32,402 bases of DNA from Gammaproteobacteria bacterium (GCA_024279495.1 JAJRRL010000001.1:1-32402); one strand, 5' to 3'. Shown: positions 17,108 through 25,371, numbered from the stretch's first letter. Program-made: numbers and translations. The notes: generated by a model from the sequence alone, not told the origin.

Positions 17108-20100
17108 ATGAAAACCGATGATCCCAAAGATAATCAGGACCAACAAAACGCTGCGGCTGCAGCAGAGGACGAGTCACAGGCTCAAAGCGCTGGAGCATCC
17201 TCCAAAGAGCCTGAAGAAGAGCCAAAGAAATCTAAGAAGAAGCCAGAAAAAAAGAAAGGCCAACAAAAGCCTAAAGCGAAAAAGAAAGAAGAAAAGATGG
17301 ATATCTTTGATCTGAATTCTATTATCCAAAAGATAATTAAAATGCTTACTGAAGGGGGCTCAAAGCAAAACAATCAAGCAAAGGCTGGTTCCGAGGGAGC
17401 TAAAGGTGGACAAGAAGGTAAAGGTGGCGAGGGAGGAAAAGGCGGAGAAGAAGGTAAAGACAAGCAGAGCGGATCTCAAGAAGGAAATTATGACCAACAA
17501 GTAAAAGAGATGCTCTCTTCTCTTCAGGGGCTGATCAAAGGTATTCTAAGTCTGCTTGGTATAAAGGTGGTGTTCACTCAACAACCTGCGCCACAAGCTC
17601 AAGTCAAAGCAACAACAAAGCCTCAGGATTCTTCTAAAAGAAAAGAGCCTTTAAAAAAAGAGGATTATACAAACAAAGATTATAAAGCCCAGATCAAAGA
17701 GCTTTCTGACAATGCTAAAACGCCGGAACAGAAGCAAGAATTAGCCAGTGACTTTAGGGAAGGAGCAGAAGTTGCTCGAGCAGATGCTGAAGCAACACAA
17801 GCGCATTTAGATGCGCATGAATCTGAGATGCCTAAAGAGGAAGTTGACGATTATAAAGATGGTATTAAAGAAAATACTGAACGAGCTGACGCTATGGAAG
17901 AAGCGGCTGGGGGGTTGGAGGAAGACGCGAAGCAAGAGCTTTCTGTTGAGCCTGAAGCTGCACCAGTGGATACACCCGAACCTGAGCCTAGCCCTGAAGA
18001 AAAAATGGATCGTTCGGCTGAGCTAAAAGGAGAGGCTGCCAGTCTAAGAGAAGAAGCTGCTGTGATACGTGAGGAGTTAAAAGAGGCTGGACCTGAGGTA
18101 GATGAAGAGAGTTCTAAGGCCGTAGAAGAAACTGCTAACAATCTCGACGAAGAGGCTGCGAAACGTGAGGAAGAAGGCAAGCAACTAGAAGAAGAAGCAA
18201 AGCAAGAGCCAGAACCAGAGCATGCTGTTGAAGCTGAGACAGCTAATACAGAAGAATCGACTCTTGAGGCAAAGCCTGAAGAAGATAATAAAGAAGAAGA
18301 GCAAGCTAGTGAAGCAGCGGCTCAGCAGCAAGAAGAAGCTCAAAAACAAGAAGAAGAGCAAACCGTTGAGGCTGGGACAGACAGTTCAGAAACTGCGAGT
18401 CTTGAAGCAGAACCTGAGCAAGATAATAAAGAAGAGGAGCAAGCTAGTGAAGCAGCGGCTCAGCAGCAAGAAGAAGCTCAAAAACAAGAAGAAGAGCAAA
18501 CCGTTGAAGCTGAGACAGCTAATGCAGAGACTCTTGAGGCAAAGCCTGAAGAAGATAATAAAGAAGAAGAGCAAGCTAGTGAAGCAGCAGCTCAGGAACA
18601 GGAAGAAGCTCAAAAACAAGAAGAAGAAGAACAAGCTGTTGAAGCTGAGACAGCTAATGCAGAGACTCTTGAGGCAAAGCCTGAAGAGGATAATAAAGAA
18701 GAGGAACAAGCTAACGAAGCAGCGGCTCAGCAACAGGAAGAAGCAAATAAAGAGCAAGAAGCTGACGGTCCAGGTGCTGATGAGACGAATGAAGAAGAGA
18801 ATCAAGAGGCTGAAGAACAAAACCAAGAGCAAGAACAAGATCAAGAAAATACAGATGCTGCCGAGGCTAATACAGAAACTCAATTGGTCGAAGATTCTCA
18901 AGAAGTTGTTGATCCAGAAGCTGCGTCTGGAGGTGATTCAGCTGACGCGACGAGTGAAACTGAAGAAAAAGAAGATATAAGCAACTCAGAAGACCAAAGC
19001 TTAACAGATCAGGCCTCTGAACTTAATGATACTGTTGATGATCAAGATCCAAGCATGCAAGATGAAAGCCAAGACCAGGGTCAAGATCAGAGTTCGCAGG
19101 CTTCTTCAGGAAGCGACAATCAGGCCAGTGGTCCATCACCGCAAGATGGCTCTGGTGGCGAAGACTCAAGTCAAGATCAAAGCCAAGATCAGAGTTCACA
19201 AGCTTCCTCAGGAGGCGGATCATCCCAGCAAAGTGGTGGAGGAGATTCAAGTCAAGGCCAAGATCAAAGTTCACAAGGAAGCGGAGCATCAGCAGGAGGT
19301 GGTTCAAGTCAAAGTGGCGGAGGAGATTCAAGTCAAGGCCAAGATCAGAGTTCACAAGCTTCCTCAGGAGGCGGAAATCAAGCAAGCGGGCCATCACCGC
19401 AAAGTGGCTCTGGCGGCGGAGATCAAAGTCAAAGTAGCGGCCAAGGTTCAAGTGCGCAAGCAGGTTCTGGAGGTGGTAATCAAGCAGGAGGATCATTTCA
19501 ACAAAGTGGTTCAAGTGCGCAAGCAGGTTCAGGAGGTGGCAATCAAGCTGGAGGGTCATCTCAACAAAGTGGTTCAGGTAGCAGTAATCAAGCCGGAGGA
19601 TCATCTCAACAAAGTGGTTCAGGTAGCAGTAATCAAGCCGGGGGATCATCTCAACAAAGTGGTTCTGGTAGCAGTAATCAAGCTGGAGGGTCATCTCAAA
19701 AGAGTGGTTCCGGCAGCAGCAAGCAAGCAGGTGGCTCATCATCTCAGCAAGGTGGTTCAGGTAACAGTAAGCAAGCAGGTGGTTCATCTCAGAAAAGTGG
19801 TGCAGGATCTGACCCCGCCAAACAAATGAAATCTCTTGGAAACGCTATGCAAAAAGCCGGCAAAGGAATACAGCAAGCTGGTAAAAAGCAAGGTGGCGTT
19901 ACTAAAATGGCAGCCAATCATGTGGGGAGTATGATGAAAGCAGCTGGTGGGGCGATGAAACAAGCCGGAAAGCAGCACTCTCAAGGTAAACAAAGTGGGC
20001 AAGGTAAGCAAAGTGGGCATGGCGCTTCTAAGTTACTAGAGCACGCCATGAAAAGTCTTATGAAGCACCTTAAATCTGCAACTCAAGGGATGGGCAATCA

Positions 20101-20335
20101 GGGCAAAGCAATGGGACATGCTGCATCGAAGCATTGTCAGCACGCACAAGCTGGAATGAAGGCTATGAATAACGCTTCTGAGAAAGACAAAGGCAAAGGT
20201 CACGGTAAAGAAAATAAAAACACCAATCATAACAGTGGCGGCAGCAGTCACAGCCATAGTGGTGGTAACGGTGAGAAGGAAAAAGAGAACAATAAGAGCA
20301 ATGAGCACAGTTATTCTCCACGTCCCGGCGGTTAA
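17108..20335 (+). CDS. Giant low-complexity tandem-repeat protein
   Basis: I do not recognise a family for this 1075-residue protein. Regions in order: a Lys/Glu-rich head (1-64); a short amphipathic helix (MDIFDLNSIIQKIIKML); a Gly/Lys/Glu stretch; a hydrophobic helix near 134-156 (LQGLIKGILSLLGIKVVF); Glu/Ala-rich helices likely to form coiled coil (about 190-370); four acidic repeats (373-554); an acidic Asn/Asp/Gln stretch; a Gln/Ser/Gly repeat region (about 655-900); and a basic, Lys/Gly/Met-rich C-terminal part with amphipathic helices (about 900-1075). Charge flips from strongly acidic to basic along the chain. No N-terminal signal peptide is visible. AAGGA precedes the ATG by eight bases. 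It heads a run of three plus-strand genes. A matrix, surface or secreted role is inference. Confidence 0.85.
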   Translation: MKTDDPKDNQDQQNAAAAAEDESQAQSAGASSKEPEEEPKKSKKKPEKKKGQQKPKAKKKEEKMDIFDLNSIIQKIIKMLTEGGSKQNNQAKAGSEGAKGGQEGKGGEGGKGGEEGKDKQSGSQEGNYDQQVKEMLSSLQGLIKGILSLLGIKVVFTQQPAPQAQVKATTKPQDSSKRKEPLKKEDYTNKDYKAQIKELSDNAKTPEQKQELASDFREGAEVARADAEATQAHLDAHESEMPKEEVDDYKDGIKENTERADAMEEAAGGLEEDAKQELSVEPEAAPVDTPEPEPSPEEKMDRSAELKGEAASLREEAAVIREELKEAGPEVDEESSKAVEETANNLDEEAAKREEEGKQLEEEAKQEPEPEHAVEAETANTEESTLEAKPEEDNKEEEQASEAAAQQQEEAQKQEEEQTVEAGTDSSETASLEAEPEQDNKEEEQASEAAAQQQEEAQKQEEEQTVEAETANAETLEAKPEEDNKEEEQASEAAAQEQEEAQKQEEEEQAVEAETANAETLEAKPEEDNKEEEQANEAAAQQQEEANKEQEADGPGADETNEEENQEAEEQNQEQEQDQENTDAAEANTETQLVEDSQEVVDPEAASGGDSADATSETEEKEDISNSEDQSLTDQASELNDTVDDQDPSMQDESQDQGQDQSSQASSGSDNQASGPSPQDGSGGEDSSQDQSQDQSSQASSGGGSSQQSGGGDSSQGQDQSSQGSGASAGGGSSQSGGGDSSQGQDQSSQASSGGGNQASGPSPQSGSGGGDQSQSSGQGSSAQAGSGGGNQAGGSFQQSGSSAQAGSGGGNQAGGSSQQSGSGSSNQAGGSSQQSGSGSSNQAGGSSQQSGSGSSNQAGGSSQKSGSGSSKQAGGSSSQQGGSGNSKQAGGSSQKSGAGSDPAKQMKSLGNAMQKAGKGIQQAGKKQGGVTKMAANHVGSMMKAAGGAMKQAGKQHSQGKQSGQGKQSGHGASKLLEHAMKSLMKHLKSATQGMGNQGKAMGHAASKHCQHAQAGMKAMNNASEKDKGKGHGKENKNTNHNSGGSSHSHSGGNGEKEKENNKSNEHSYSPRPGG
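18224..18769 (+). repeat. Four tandem acidic repeats, 135-138 bp each
   Basis: Four consecutive in-frame units of 46, 46, 45 and 45 codons encode the pattern (A/T)VEAETANxETLEAKPEEDN followed by KEEEQASEAAAQQQEEAQKQ. The DNA is well conserved between units, so the array arose by duplication; the second unit is the most divergent at its beginning. Unit number could vary between strains. Confidence 0.85.
19571..19705 (+). repeat. 45-bp Ser/Gly/Gln tandem repeats
   Basis: Three consecutive 45-base units (19571-19615, 19616-19660, 19661-19705) encode GSGSSNQAGGSSQQS or its QKS variant. The first two units differ by a single base. More degenerate copies flank them on both sides (about 19448-19800), including a 48-base unit. 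All are in frame with the host gene, so copy-number change would not break it. Confidence 0.88.
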
Positions 20336-20444
20336 ACCTTATTTTTCAGGCACTTAAACCCACCCTAAGGTGCTCGATAAATAGGCATATTCAGGGGCAA
20401 TAAGCTATACTTACTAGGTAGGGTTATTAGTTAGGGGAAATGTG

Positions 20445-21698
20445 ATGCCAGGACCAGACTCTTTAAGAGAGGCTCTTCTAACAGCCCAAGAAGCAGATAG
20501 AAATACAGACGCTGTGAATGATATTATGGGTAGACTTGTAGAGGAGCCTGATCCTGATGAGCTAGCTGCTGTGATGAATGAGGTTCAAGATGAGGCTGAC
20601 TTAGCTTATGGGGATGCGATTCCAGAGGCACCTACAAATACTCCTAAAGATCCTGAGAGCACAGCTAAAGCGAATACAACTAAAGGGCCTAGCGCTTCAG
20701 CGGCTAAACCCAGAGAGTCAAAACAGCCTAGCGCTCCACCTCAACAAAAAAAACACGTACCACCTGTGGCGCTCAAAAATCAGCTCCAAGAGATAAGGGA
20801 AAGATTGAGTGTTTTAAGCGCCGAAAAAATGAAAATCATCGGCGAACTCCGGAGGCTAGGTAGCTTTAAACCTAGGACTCCTAGGGGAAGAGAAAAGAAT
20901 AGGCAACGTATTGCCTCGAGACGGGAAGAATTAAGCGAGAATCAGGCCGAAAAAAGCACACTCAAGGAGAGCAAAGCTCTATTGGAAAATAGTAATTCTA
21001 ATAAAAACATAGCCCCAGCCTCTACTCCCCCCATAACCGAGCATGCGCAAGAGGTGGCTTCTGTGGCAACTGCTGAAGTACAGTCGGCAAGAATAGAGGA
21101 AAGCCACGGAGAAGAAGAGCAACAACAAACTCTTCCTGCGGAAACAGAATCACAAGAGCTAGATGCTTCTGACAATGTTCACGCCCAACGAGCCAATGCA
21201 GTTGCTTCGGGAGTAGAAAAAGCCACGGACTTTCTTGATAATAAAGGGCAAGAGATGCAAGATTGGGGCAAAGAACGCAGCGACAGCTTGGCCGGGTTTG
21301 TTGCACATATTGCCGGTGGCTCCATGAAGATGGTAGGTGCAATTACCGGAACAGTGCAGTCAATATCGCGAGGTATAGCGACTCTTGCAGACAACCACGA
21401 AAAAAGAAAAGACATGACCCCTGCACAAAAGCAACGTAATAGCACAGAAATGGCTGGTAAGTTTTTTAAAGCAGTTGGTAAGGGAATCACTAAGTTTGCT
21501 TCTGCCATACCTTTTGTGGGTGGTTTTCTAGGTAAACTGCTTGGTGGAGTATTTGGTTTAGTTGAAAAAGCGGTGAAAGCCATTGATAAAGCCGTTCAAA
21601 AAGGGCAGCAAAAAGCAGAGGGGAAAAAGGCCCTGAAAGACGGGCCTGAAGGAGCAGGCGAAAAGGAACCCGAGAGACTTCCTGCCCCTCGTCGTTAG
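20445..21698 (+). CDS. Coiled-coil protein with glycine-rich hydrophobic C-terminal region
   Basis: I do not recognise a family for this 417-residue protein. The first 110 residues are acidic and then Pro/Ser/Lys-rich, probably disordered. Residues about 110-180 form a predicted coiled coil (LKNQLQEIRERLSVLSAEKM). An acidic linker follows. The C-terminal third has hydrophobic and glycine-spaced helices such as LAGFVAHIAGGSMKMVGAI and FASAIPFVGGFLGKLLGGV, then a basic tail ending PAPRR. Glycine-spaced amphipathic helices often insert into or pack on membranes. AGGGG (20433-20437) is placed seven bases before the ATG at 20445, which favours it over the GTG at 20442. It lies 109 bases after the giant repeat gene on the same strand. 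Membrane-active role is inference only. Confidence 0.75.
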   Translation: MPGPDSLREALLTAQEADRNTDAVNDIMGRLVEEPDPDELAAVMNEVQDEADLAYGDAIPEAPTNTPKDPESTAKANTTKGPSASAAKPRESKQPSAPPQQKKHVPPVALKNQLQEIRERLSVLSAEKMKIIGELRRLGSFKPRTPRGREKNRQRIASRREELSENQAEKSTLKESKALLENSNSNKNIAPASTPPITEHAQEVASVATAEVQSARIEESHGEEEQQQTLPAETESQELDASDNVHAQRANAVASGVEKATDFLDNKGQEMQDWGKERSDSLAGFVAHIAGGSMKMVGAITGTVQSISRGIATLADNHEKRKDMTPAQKQRNSTEMAGKFFKAVGKGITKFASAIPFVGGFLGKLLGGVFGLVEKAVKAIDKAVQKGQQKAEGKKALKDGPEGAGEKEPERLPAPRR

Positions 21699-21752
21699 CA
21701 GTGTTTTTTTACTCATGTTATCATGAGCCGAAAAAGGAAGGAGTGAGATTAA

Positions 21753-22628
21753 ATGAGCCATCAAAACCAATTAATTGCAGCTGTAAGGTCTGGCAACATA
21801 GAAACAGTTAAGAAGTTAGCGTCTAAGCTTGATCTAAATAAGTCATGGAGTCTCTACTTAGATGGCAGTAGTTCTAAGATTATTATTGGAGAGCACTTAC
21901 TAGAATTAGCGGTCGAAAAGGGTAATGCGGAGATCCTAACTATTATCTGTGACAATATATCAGATATAGGCGCGTTTTCTTTTCCTTTGTTGGAGGCTGC
22001 TATAAAGGGAAAAGCGGATCTTGCTTCCATCCTTTTAAAAAACAATGCTTGGGTTAACTTTGAAAACAAAGTTGAAGAGACAGCATTATCTTGCGCGCTA
22101 ACCAGTAAAAATTCAGACACCATAAGGCTTTTAGTCACAAATCAAAAGCTTGTTATTCCTAAACAATTAATGACTTCAAACAATTGCACTTTAATGTTGA
22201 CATCATGCATGGTTGATGTTGAGGAAGGCGATGCTCTTAAGACTTTGAGTGCTATTGGGGAAGGCCGACTAAAGCAGTTGCTAAAAAAATCTAAACCTCT
22301 GCCTGAGTATAAAAAGCTTCTGGATCAAGTAGCTAAAAATATCATGGAATTAAAGTCGGAAGCATTCGATCCGAATTCAAAAAAAGGTTTGGCTGGATTG
22401 ATCAAGAGAAAAACAAAAGTCTCGACGCCTAAGATCGTCTCTGGTTTTGATATAGGGGCTGTTGTTTTACTTATTTTTGTTTTGCCTGTGGGCTTAGCTG
22501 CTCTTTTTATTCAGGCTATGATTAGGGGCTGCAAAAAAGAAAGCTCTGTCCCTAAATCGATAGGGCGGCTGATGTTTGGGAAAATCGCTGAGCCCAAAGA
22601 GGAGAATACAAATGAGAACGCACCATAA
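21753..22628 (+). CDS. Ankyrin-type protein with C-terminal membrane anchor
   Basis: This 291-residue protein begins with degenerate ankyrin repeats over residues about 3-135: QLIAAVRSGNIETVKKLAS, HLLELAVEKGNAEILTII, PLLEAAIKGKADLASILL and TALSCALTSKNSDTIRLLV. A helical middle follows, then one strong hydrophobic segment near 231-255 (DIGAVVLLIFVLPVGLAALF). A Cys/Lys-rich cytosolic-type stretch and an acidic tail end the protein. There is no N-terminal signal peptide, so it would be tail-anchored or a single-pass protein. AAGGAG lies nine bases before the ATG. It is the third gene of the plus-strand cluster, 54 bases after the coiled-coil gene, so co-transcription is likely. Family resemblance to ankyrins is good, function unknown. 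Confidence 0.78.
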   Translation: MSHQNQLIAAVRSGNIETVKKLASKLDLNKSWSLYLDGSSSKIIIGEHLLELAVEKGNAEILTIICDNISDIGAFSFPLLEAAIKGKADLASILLKNNAWVNFENKVEETALSCALTSKNSDTIRLLVTNQKLVIPKQLMTSNNCTLMLTSCMVDVEEGDALKTLSAIGEGRLKQLLKKSKPLPEYKKLLDQVAKNIMELKSEAFDPNSKKGLAGLIKRKTKVSTPKIVSGFDIGAVVLLIFVLPVGLAALFIQAMIRGCKKESSVPKSIGRLMFGKIAEPKEENTNENAP

Positions 22629-22666
22629 GGATCGTACCCAAAATTAATTATTTATCTCCAGATACG

Positions 22667-22692
22667 CATGTGCTCGCCGAAGCGAGCACATG
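22667..22692. terminator. Strong hairpin between convergent genes
   Basis: An 11-base-pair perfect stem (CATGTGCTCGC with GCGAGCACATG) closes a four-base loop. On the minus strand the loop reads C(TTCG)G, an exceptionally stable tetraloop. Only three T residues follow on the plus strand and none on the minus strand, so it is an imperfect terminator. It lies between the convergent ankyrin gene and csp gene and may serve both by stalling polymerase or protecting 3' ends. Confidence 0.6.
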
Positions 22693-22756
22693 TTTCGTTG
22701 ATTAGAAGTAGCAAGCGGTGTTTAGCTCAATAAAGAACAAAACGCCATTAGCTAAA

Positions 22757-22966
22757 CTAGTCTTCGACTACTTTTAGGTCCACAGCAGAGGTTTTGCCTC
22801 TGTTGCTAGCAAGTTCAAAAGAAACGCGTTGTCCTTCAGAAATTTGCTTTAGGCCTGAGCTTTCTAGTGCGTTAATGTGCACAAAAACATCATTTGAACC
22901 ATCTTCAGGGGCGATAAAGCCATATCCCTTAGTAGTGTTAAACCATTTTACGGTACCAACTGCCAT
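22757..22966 (-). CDS. Cold-shock domain protein (CspA family)
   Basis: A 69-residue single-domain cold-shock protein that binds single-stranded RNA and DNA and keeps mRNA unfolded. It has the RNA-binding motifs KGYGFI (RNP1) and VFVHI (RNP2), and the usual start GTVKWFNTTKGYG. Length is typical (67-72). AAGGAG lies six to seven bases before the ATG. The leader is fairly long; if the promoter near 23075-23102 is used, the untranslated leader is about 100 bases, which is common for csp genes. Which paralog (cspA, C, D or E) it is cannot be decided. Confidence 0.95.
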   Translation of the reverse strand: MAVGTVKWFNTTKGYGFIAPEDGSNDVFVHINALESSGLKQISEGQRVSFELASNRGKTSAVDLKVVED

Positions 22967-23074
22967 AATTAGCTCCTTATTTAATGCTAAAGTTATTAGA
23001 TTGACTGAATAGATGCATTAAAAAAGATCGTTAAGCGACTATTTAAAGAACCAGACAGGATCTACGGTGAACCC

Positions 23075-23102
23075 AAAATAGCATATTCAAAAAAATAAAC
23101 AA
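23075..23102 (-). promoter_or_regulatory. Candidate csp promoter
   Basis: On the minus strand TTGTTT (23097-23102) and TATTTT (23075-23080) are separated by 16 bases. Both boxes are imperfect matches to the sigma-70 consensus. Transcription would start around 23068, giving a leader of about 100 bases before the csp ATG. Confidence 0.3.
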
Positions 23103-23185
23103 GCCTCTTGGGGCAGGTTATTCCAATTTTCACTCAGAAACATTAAATCTGCATATATTTTGATCAATATTAAGGTATAAAGAAG

Positions 23186-24370
23186 CTAACAGACCTCTGC
23201 GGCTACCCAAGCAGACGACCAAGCCCATTGAAAATTATAGCCTCCCAGCCAACCCGTCACATCAACAGCCTCGCCAATAAAGAACAAACCTGGGGTATTG
23301 CTCACTTCCATGCTCTTAGAGGAGAGGGCGTGTGTGTCTACACCTCCTAGAGTCACCTCAGCCGTTCTGTAGCCTTCTGTCCCGGAAGGAATCAGTTGCC
23401 AAGAGCTCCACAAGGTAGTCAGCTCAAGAATATCCTTTTTCGAGGTATCTGCGAGACGCTTGGCCAGCAAGCCATCAGGAGTTCTCTCCAAGACAAGCCG
23501 ATTAGGCAAGTGTTGGTTTAAATAGTTTTTTACTGTTTGTGTCGGGTGATTTTTTTTGGCATCAGACAACAGTGATGGCAAGGGTTCGTTAGGAAAGCAA
23601 TTCAAACAAACCACATCACCACCTTTCCAATAGGAAGATAGCTGTAAGGCGGCAGGGCCACTAACGCCTCGGTGTGTTAGCAGCACGTCGTTGGTAAAAG
23701 AAACCTCTTTGCAGCTTAATTGCGCTTTAAACGATATCCCTGAGAGCGGTTCAATCTGCTTTTTATCATTTGCATCTAGGGTAAAAGGAACCAAGCCTGC
23801 TCGCATTGGCACAATGGGGACATTAAAAGACTCTGCCAGTTGATACGCAAAGGGGGTGGTCCCCATGCTGGGGATGGATAAACCACCCGTTGCGACCACT
23901 AAAGAGGAGCAGCGTATTTTTTTATGCGTTGTATCACAGATGAACCCAGCCTGATTGGGTAGGGGGGTAATGTTTTCAACGTCAGTACTCAACTGCAGTA
24001 ATCCACCTGCTTGCTTGAGGTCTGCTAAAAGGGCATCAAGTAAGGCGCTGGCCTTAGTGTCGCAAAACAGTTGCCCTAGGGTTTTTTCATGATACGCAAT
24101 GCTGTGGCTTTCAACCCAATCTATAAAGTCCCACTGCGTGTAACGAGCCAAAGCGGATTTACAAAAATGAGGATTCTGTGAGAGATACTTTTCTGGTGAG
24201 ACGTGCAGGTTGGTGAAGTTACAGCGACCACCACCAGACATCAGTATTTTACGACCAGCCTTTTTGGATTTTTCTAAAATCAAGACTTTGCGGCCGCGCT
24301 TAGCTGCGTGTATTCCGCAAAACAAACCGGCAGCGCCGGCTCCAATAATTAACACATCAACGGTTTGCAT
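23186..24370 (-). CDS. NAD(P)/FAD-dependent oxidoreductase, HI0933/BaiN family
   Basis: A flavoprotein of 394 residues from a family with largely unknown physiological role; some members reduce bile-acid intermediates. The FAD-binding Rossmann motif is GAGAAG right after the start (VDVLIIGAGAAGLFCG). The signature GRKILMSGGGRCNFTN follows, and the C-terminal FIGEAVDVTGWLGGYNFQWA closes the FAD site. The ATG at 24370 sits six bases after AAGG and only a few residues before the motif, as in relatives. An ATG at 24391 would overlap a possible divergent promoter and is less likely. Its neighbours give no hint of substrate. Confidence 0.88.
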   Translation of the reverse strand: MQTVDVLIIGAGAAGLFCGIHAAKRGRKVLILEKSKKAGRKILMSGGGRCNFTNLHVSPEKYLSQNPHFCKSALARYTQWDFIDWVESHSIAYHEKTLGQLFCDTKASALLDALLADLKQAGGLLQLSTDVENITPLPNQAGFICDTTHKKIRCSSLVVATGGLSIPSMGTTPFAYQLAESFNVPIVPMRAGLVPFTLDANDKKQIEPLSGISFKAQLSCKEVSFTNDVLLTHRGVSGPAALQLSSYWKGGDVVCLNCFPNEPLPSLLSDAKKNHPTQTVKNYLNQHLPNRLVLERTPDGLLAKRLADTSKKDILELTTLWSSWQLIPSGTEGYRTAEVTLGGVDTHALSSKSMEVSNTPGLFFIGEAVDVTGWLGGYNFQWAWSSAWVAAEVC

Positions 24371-24390
24371 AAAAAAACCTTGTATAGACA

Positions 24391-24419
24391 TTGACCTAAA
24401 GTGAAAGTGAGAATACCAT
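24391..24419 (+). promoter_or_regulatory. Candidate SDR promoter
   Basis: TTGACC (24391-24396) and TACCAT (24414-24419) are separated by 17 bases, about 75 bases upstream of the SDR start at 24493. Five of six and four of six positions match the sigma-70 consensus. It overlaps the longer possible start of the divergent flavoprotein gene. Confidence 0.35.
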
Positions 24420-24492
24420 AATCAGAGCTTAAAAACACACACAATAAATGGTTGGCAAGCCACCTTAAAGAAAAGCTAAAAGGAACATTCAA

Positions 24493-25263
24493 ATGAAACT
24501 AGCATCTAAAAAAGCTATCGTTACCGGAGCAGGGCGTAGCATTGGCCGAGCCATTGCTTTAAAACTTGCTCAGGAAGGAGCAGACGTTTTGATTACTTAT
24601 TGTAATAATGACAAAGGCGCTTTCGAAACGCTATCCATGATTGAGCAAACTGGGGCGAAGGCTTTTGCTATGCAAGCAGATTTTTCAACACCTCAAGGAG
24701 TCTCAGATTTTTCTAAGAAAGCTATTGCTGAACTTGGAGCCGTTGATATACTTGTTAATAATGCAGGTGTACCTAATCGTACAGGTTTTTCTATATCGCC
24801 AGAAGAAATGCTATCAACGTTTCAACTCAATACTTTTGCGCCTTTTTTATTATCTCAACATGTTGCTAATCACATGATTGAAAAACACATTGAGGGTTCT
24901 ATTATTCATATCTCATCTATTGCAGTGGATTTTAAAAAGCCTGCTCAAGTTGCTTATTCATCTTCGAAAGCGGCACTCAATAGCATAATGGAATCTAGCG
25001 CTGTGCATTTGGCAAAGCACAACATTCGTGTAAATGCTGTTGCTCCCGGTGTGGTTTCCGATGGAATGAATGCCGAACGGTTAGCAGACAACCCAGAGCT
25101 ACAAGCTCATTATGAGTCAATCATACCTTTAGGGCGAATAGGAAAACCAGAAGACATTGCCAATATGGTGGCATTTATAGCCTCTGATGACGCCTCATGG
25201 ATCACTGGGAAAGTCATTGATGTTGACGGTGGTCATGGCACTCTAGGATCTCATGCTGGTTAA
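24493..25263 (+). CDS. Short-chain dehydrogenase/reductase (classical SDR)
   Basis: A 256-residue NAD(P)-dependent oxidoreductase. The cofactor motif is TGAGRSIG (T11-G18), and VNNAG follows near residues 86-90. The catalytic residues are S142 (HISSI), Y155 and K159 (YSSSK). NIRVNAVAPGVV and a C-terminal ITGKVIDVDGGHG are typical of the FabG and glucose-1-dehydrogenase-like branch. AAGGA lies eight bases before the ATG. Length and motif order are complete, so it should be active. The alcohol or ketone substrate cannot be deduced. It opens a same-strand run with VOC-like, DUF924 and GyrI-like genes. Confidence 0.9.
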   Translation: MKLASKKAIVTGAGRSIGRAIALKLAQEGADVLITYCNNDKGAFETLSMIEQTGAKAFAMQADFSTPQGVSDFSKKAIAELGAVDILVNNAGVPNRTGFSISPEEMLSTFQLNTFAPFLLSQHVANHMIEKHIEGSIIHISSIAVDFKKPAQVAYSSSKAALNSIMESSAVHLAKHNIRVNAVAPGVVSDGMNAERLADNPELQAHYESIIPLGRIGKPEDIANMVAFIASDDASWITGKVIDVDGGHGTLGSHAG

Positions 25264-25295
25264 GCAAGAAAGTACACAGTATTGCTTCAAGAGGC

Positions 25296-25327
25296 TTGTC
25301 ACTCTTATTAATTGATGTGACAATTAA
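25296..25327. promoter_or_regulatory. Overlapping inverted repeats over a candidate promoter
   Basis: TTGTCAC (25296-25302) pairs with GTGACAA (25317-25323), and TTAATTG (25308-25314) pairs with CAATTAA (25321-25327). The two palindromes overlap and exclude each other as hairpins. TTGTCA with GACAAT (25319-25324) at 17-base spacing could be a sigma-70 promoter, which would place the outer palindrome over both boxes, as in many repressor operators. The VOC-like gene starts 45 bases downstream. Confidence 0.4.
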
Positions 25328-25371
25328 GTCAAGATTGTTTTGAGTATTCGCGATGCTAAAGGAGGCCAAGC

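Noticed and set aside
18222-18980. Long Lys/Leu-rich frame on the plus strand inside the giant repeat gene
   Set aside because: It is the shifted-frame reading of the acidic repeats (GAA/AAG-rich codons) and has no ribosome-binding site; the host frame has a good start and meaningful repeat phase.
19571-19705. CRISPR-like array of regular repeats
   Set aside because: Units are contiguous without spacers, are multiples of three and are in frame with a long coding sequence; no cas genes are near.
19026-19829. Val/Lys/His-rich plus-strand frame and a matching His/Leu-rich minus-strand frame in the Ser/Gly/Gln repeat region
   Set aside because: Both arise from repeat composition; neither has a start signal, and stop-free shadows are expected in such DNA.
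21712-21727. CTCATG-TTAT-CATGAG hairpin as terminator of the coiled-coil gene
   Set aside because: The T run precedes the stem rather than following it, and on the other strand A residues follow; this is not an intrinsic terminator on either strand.
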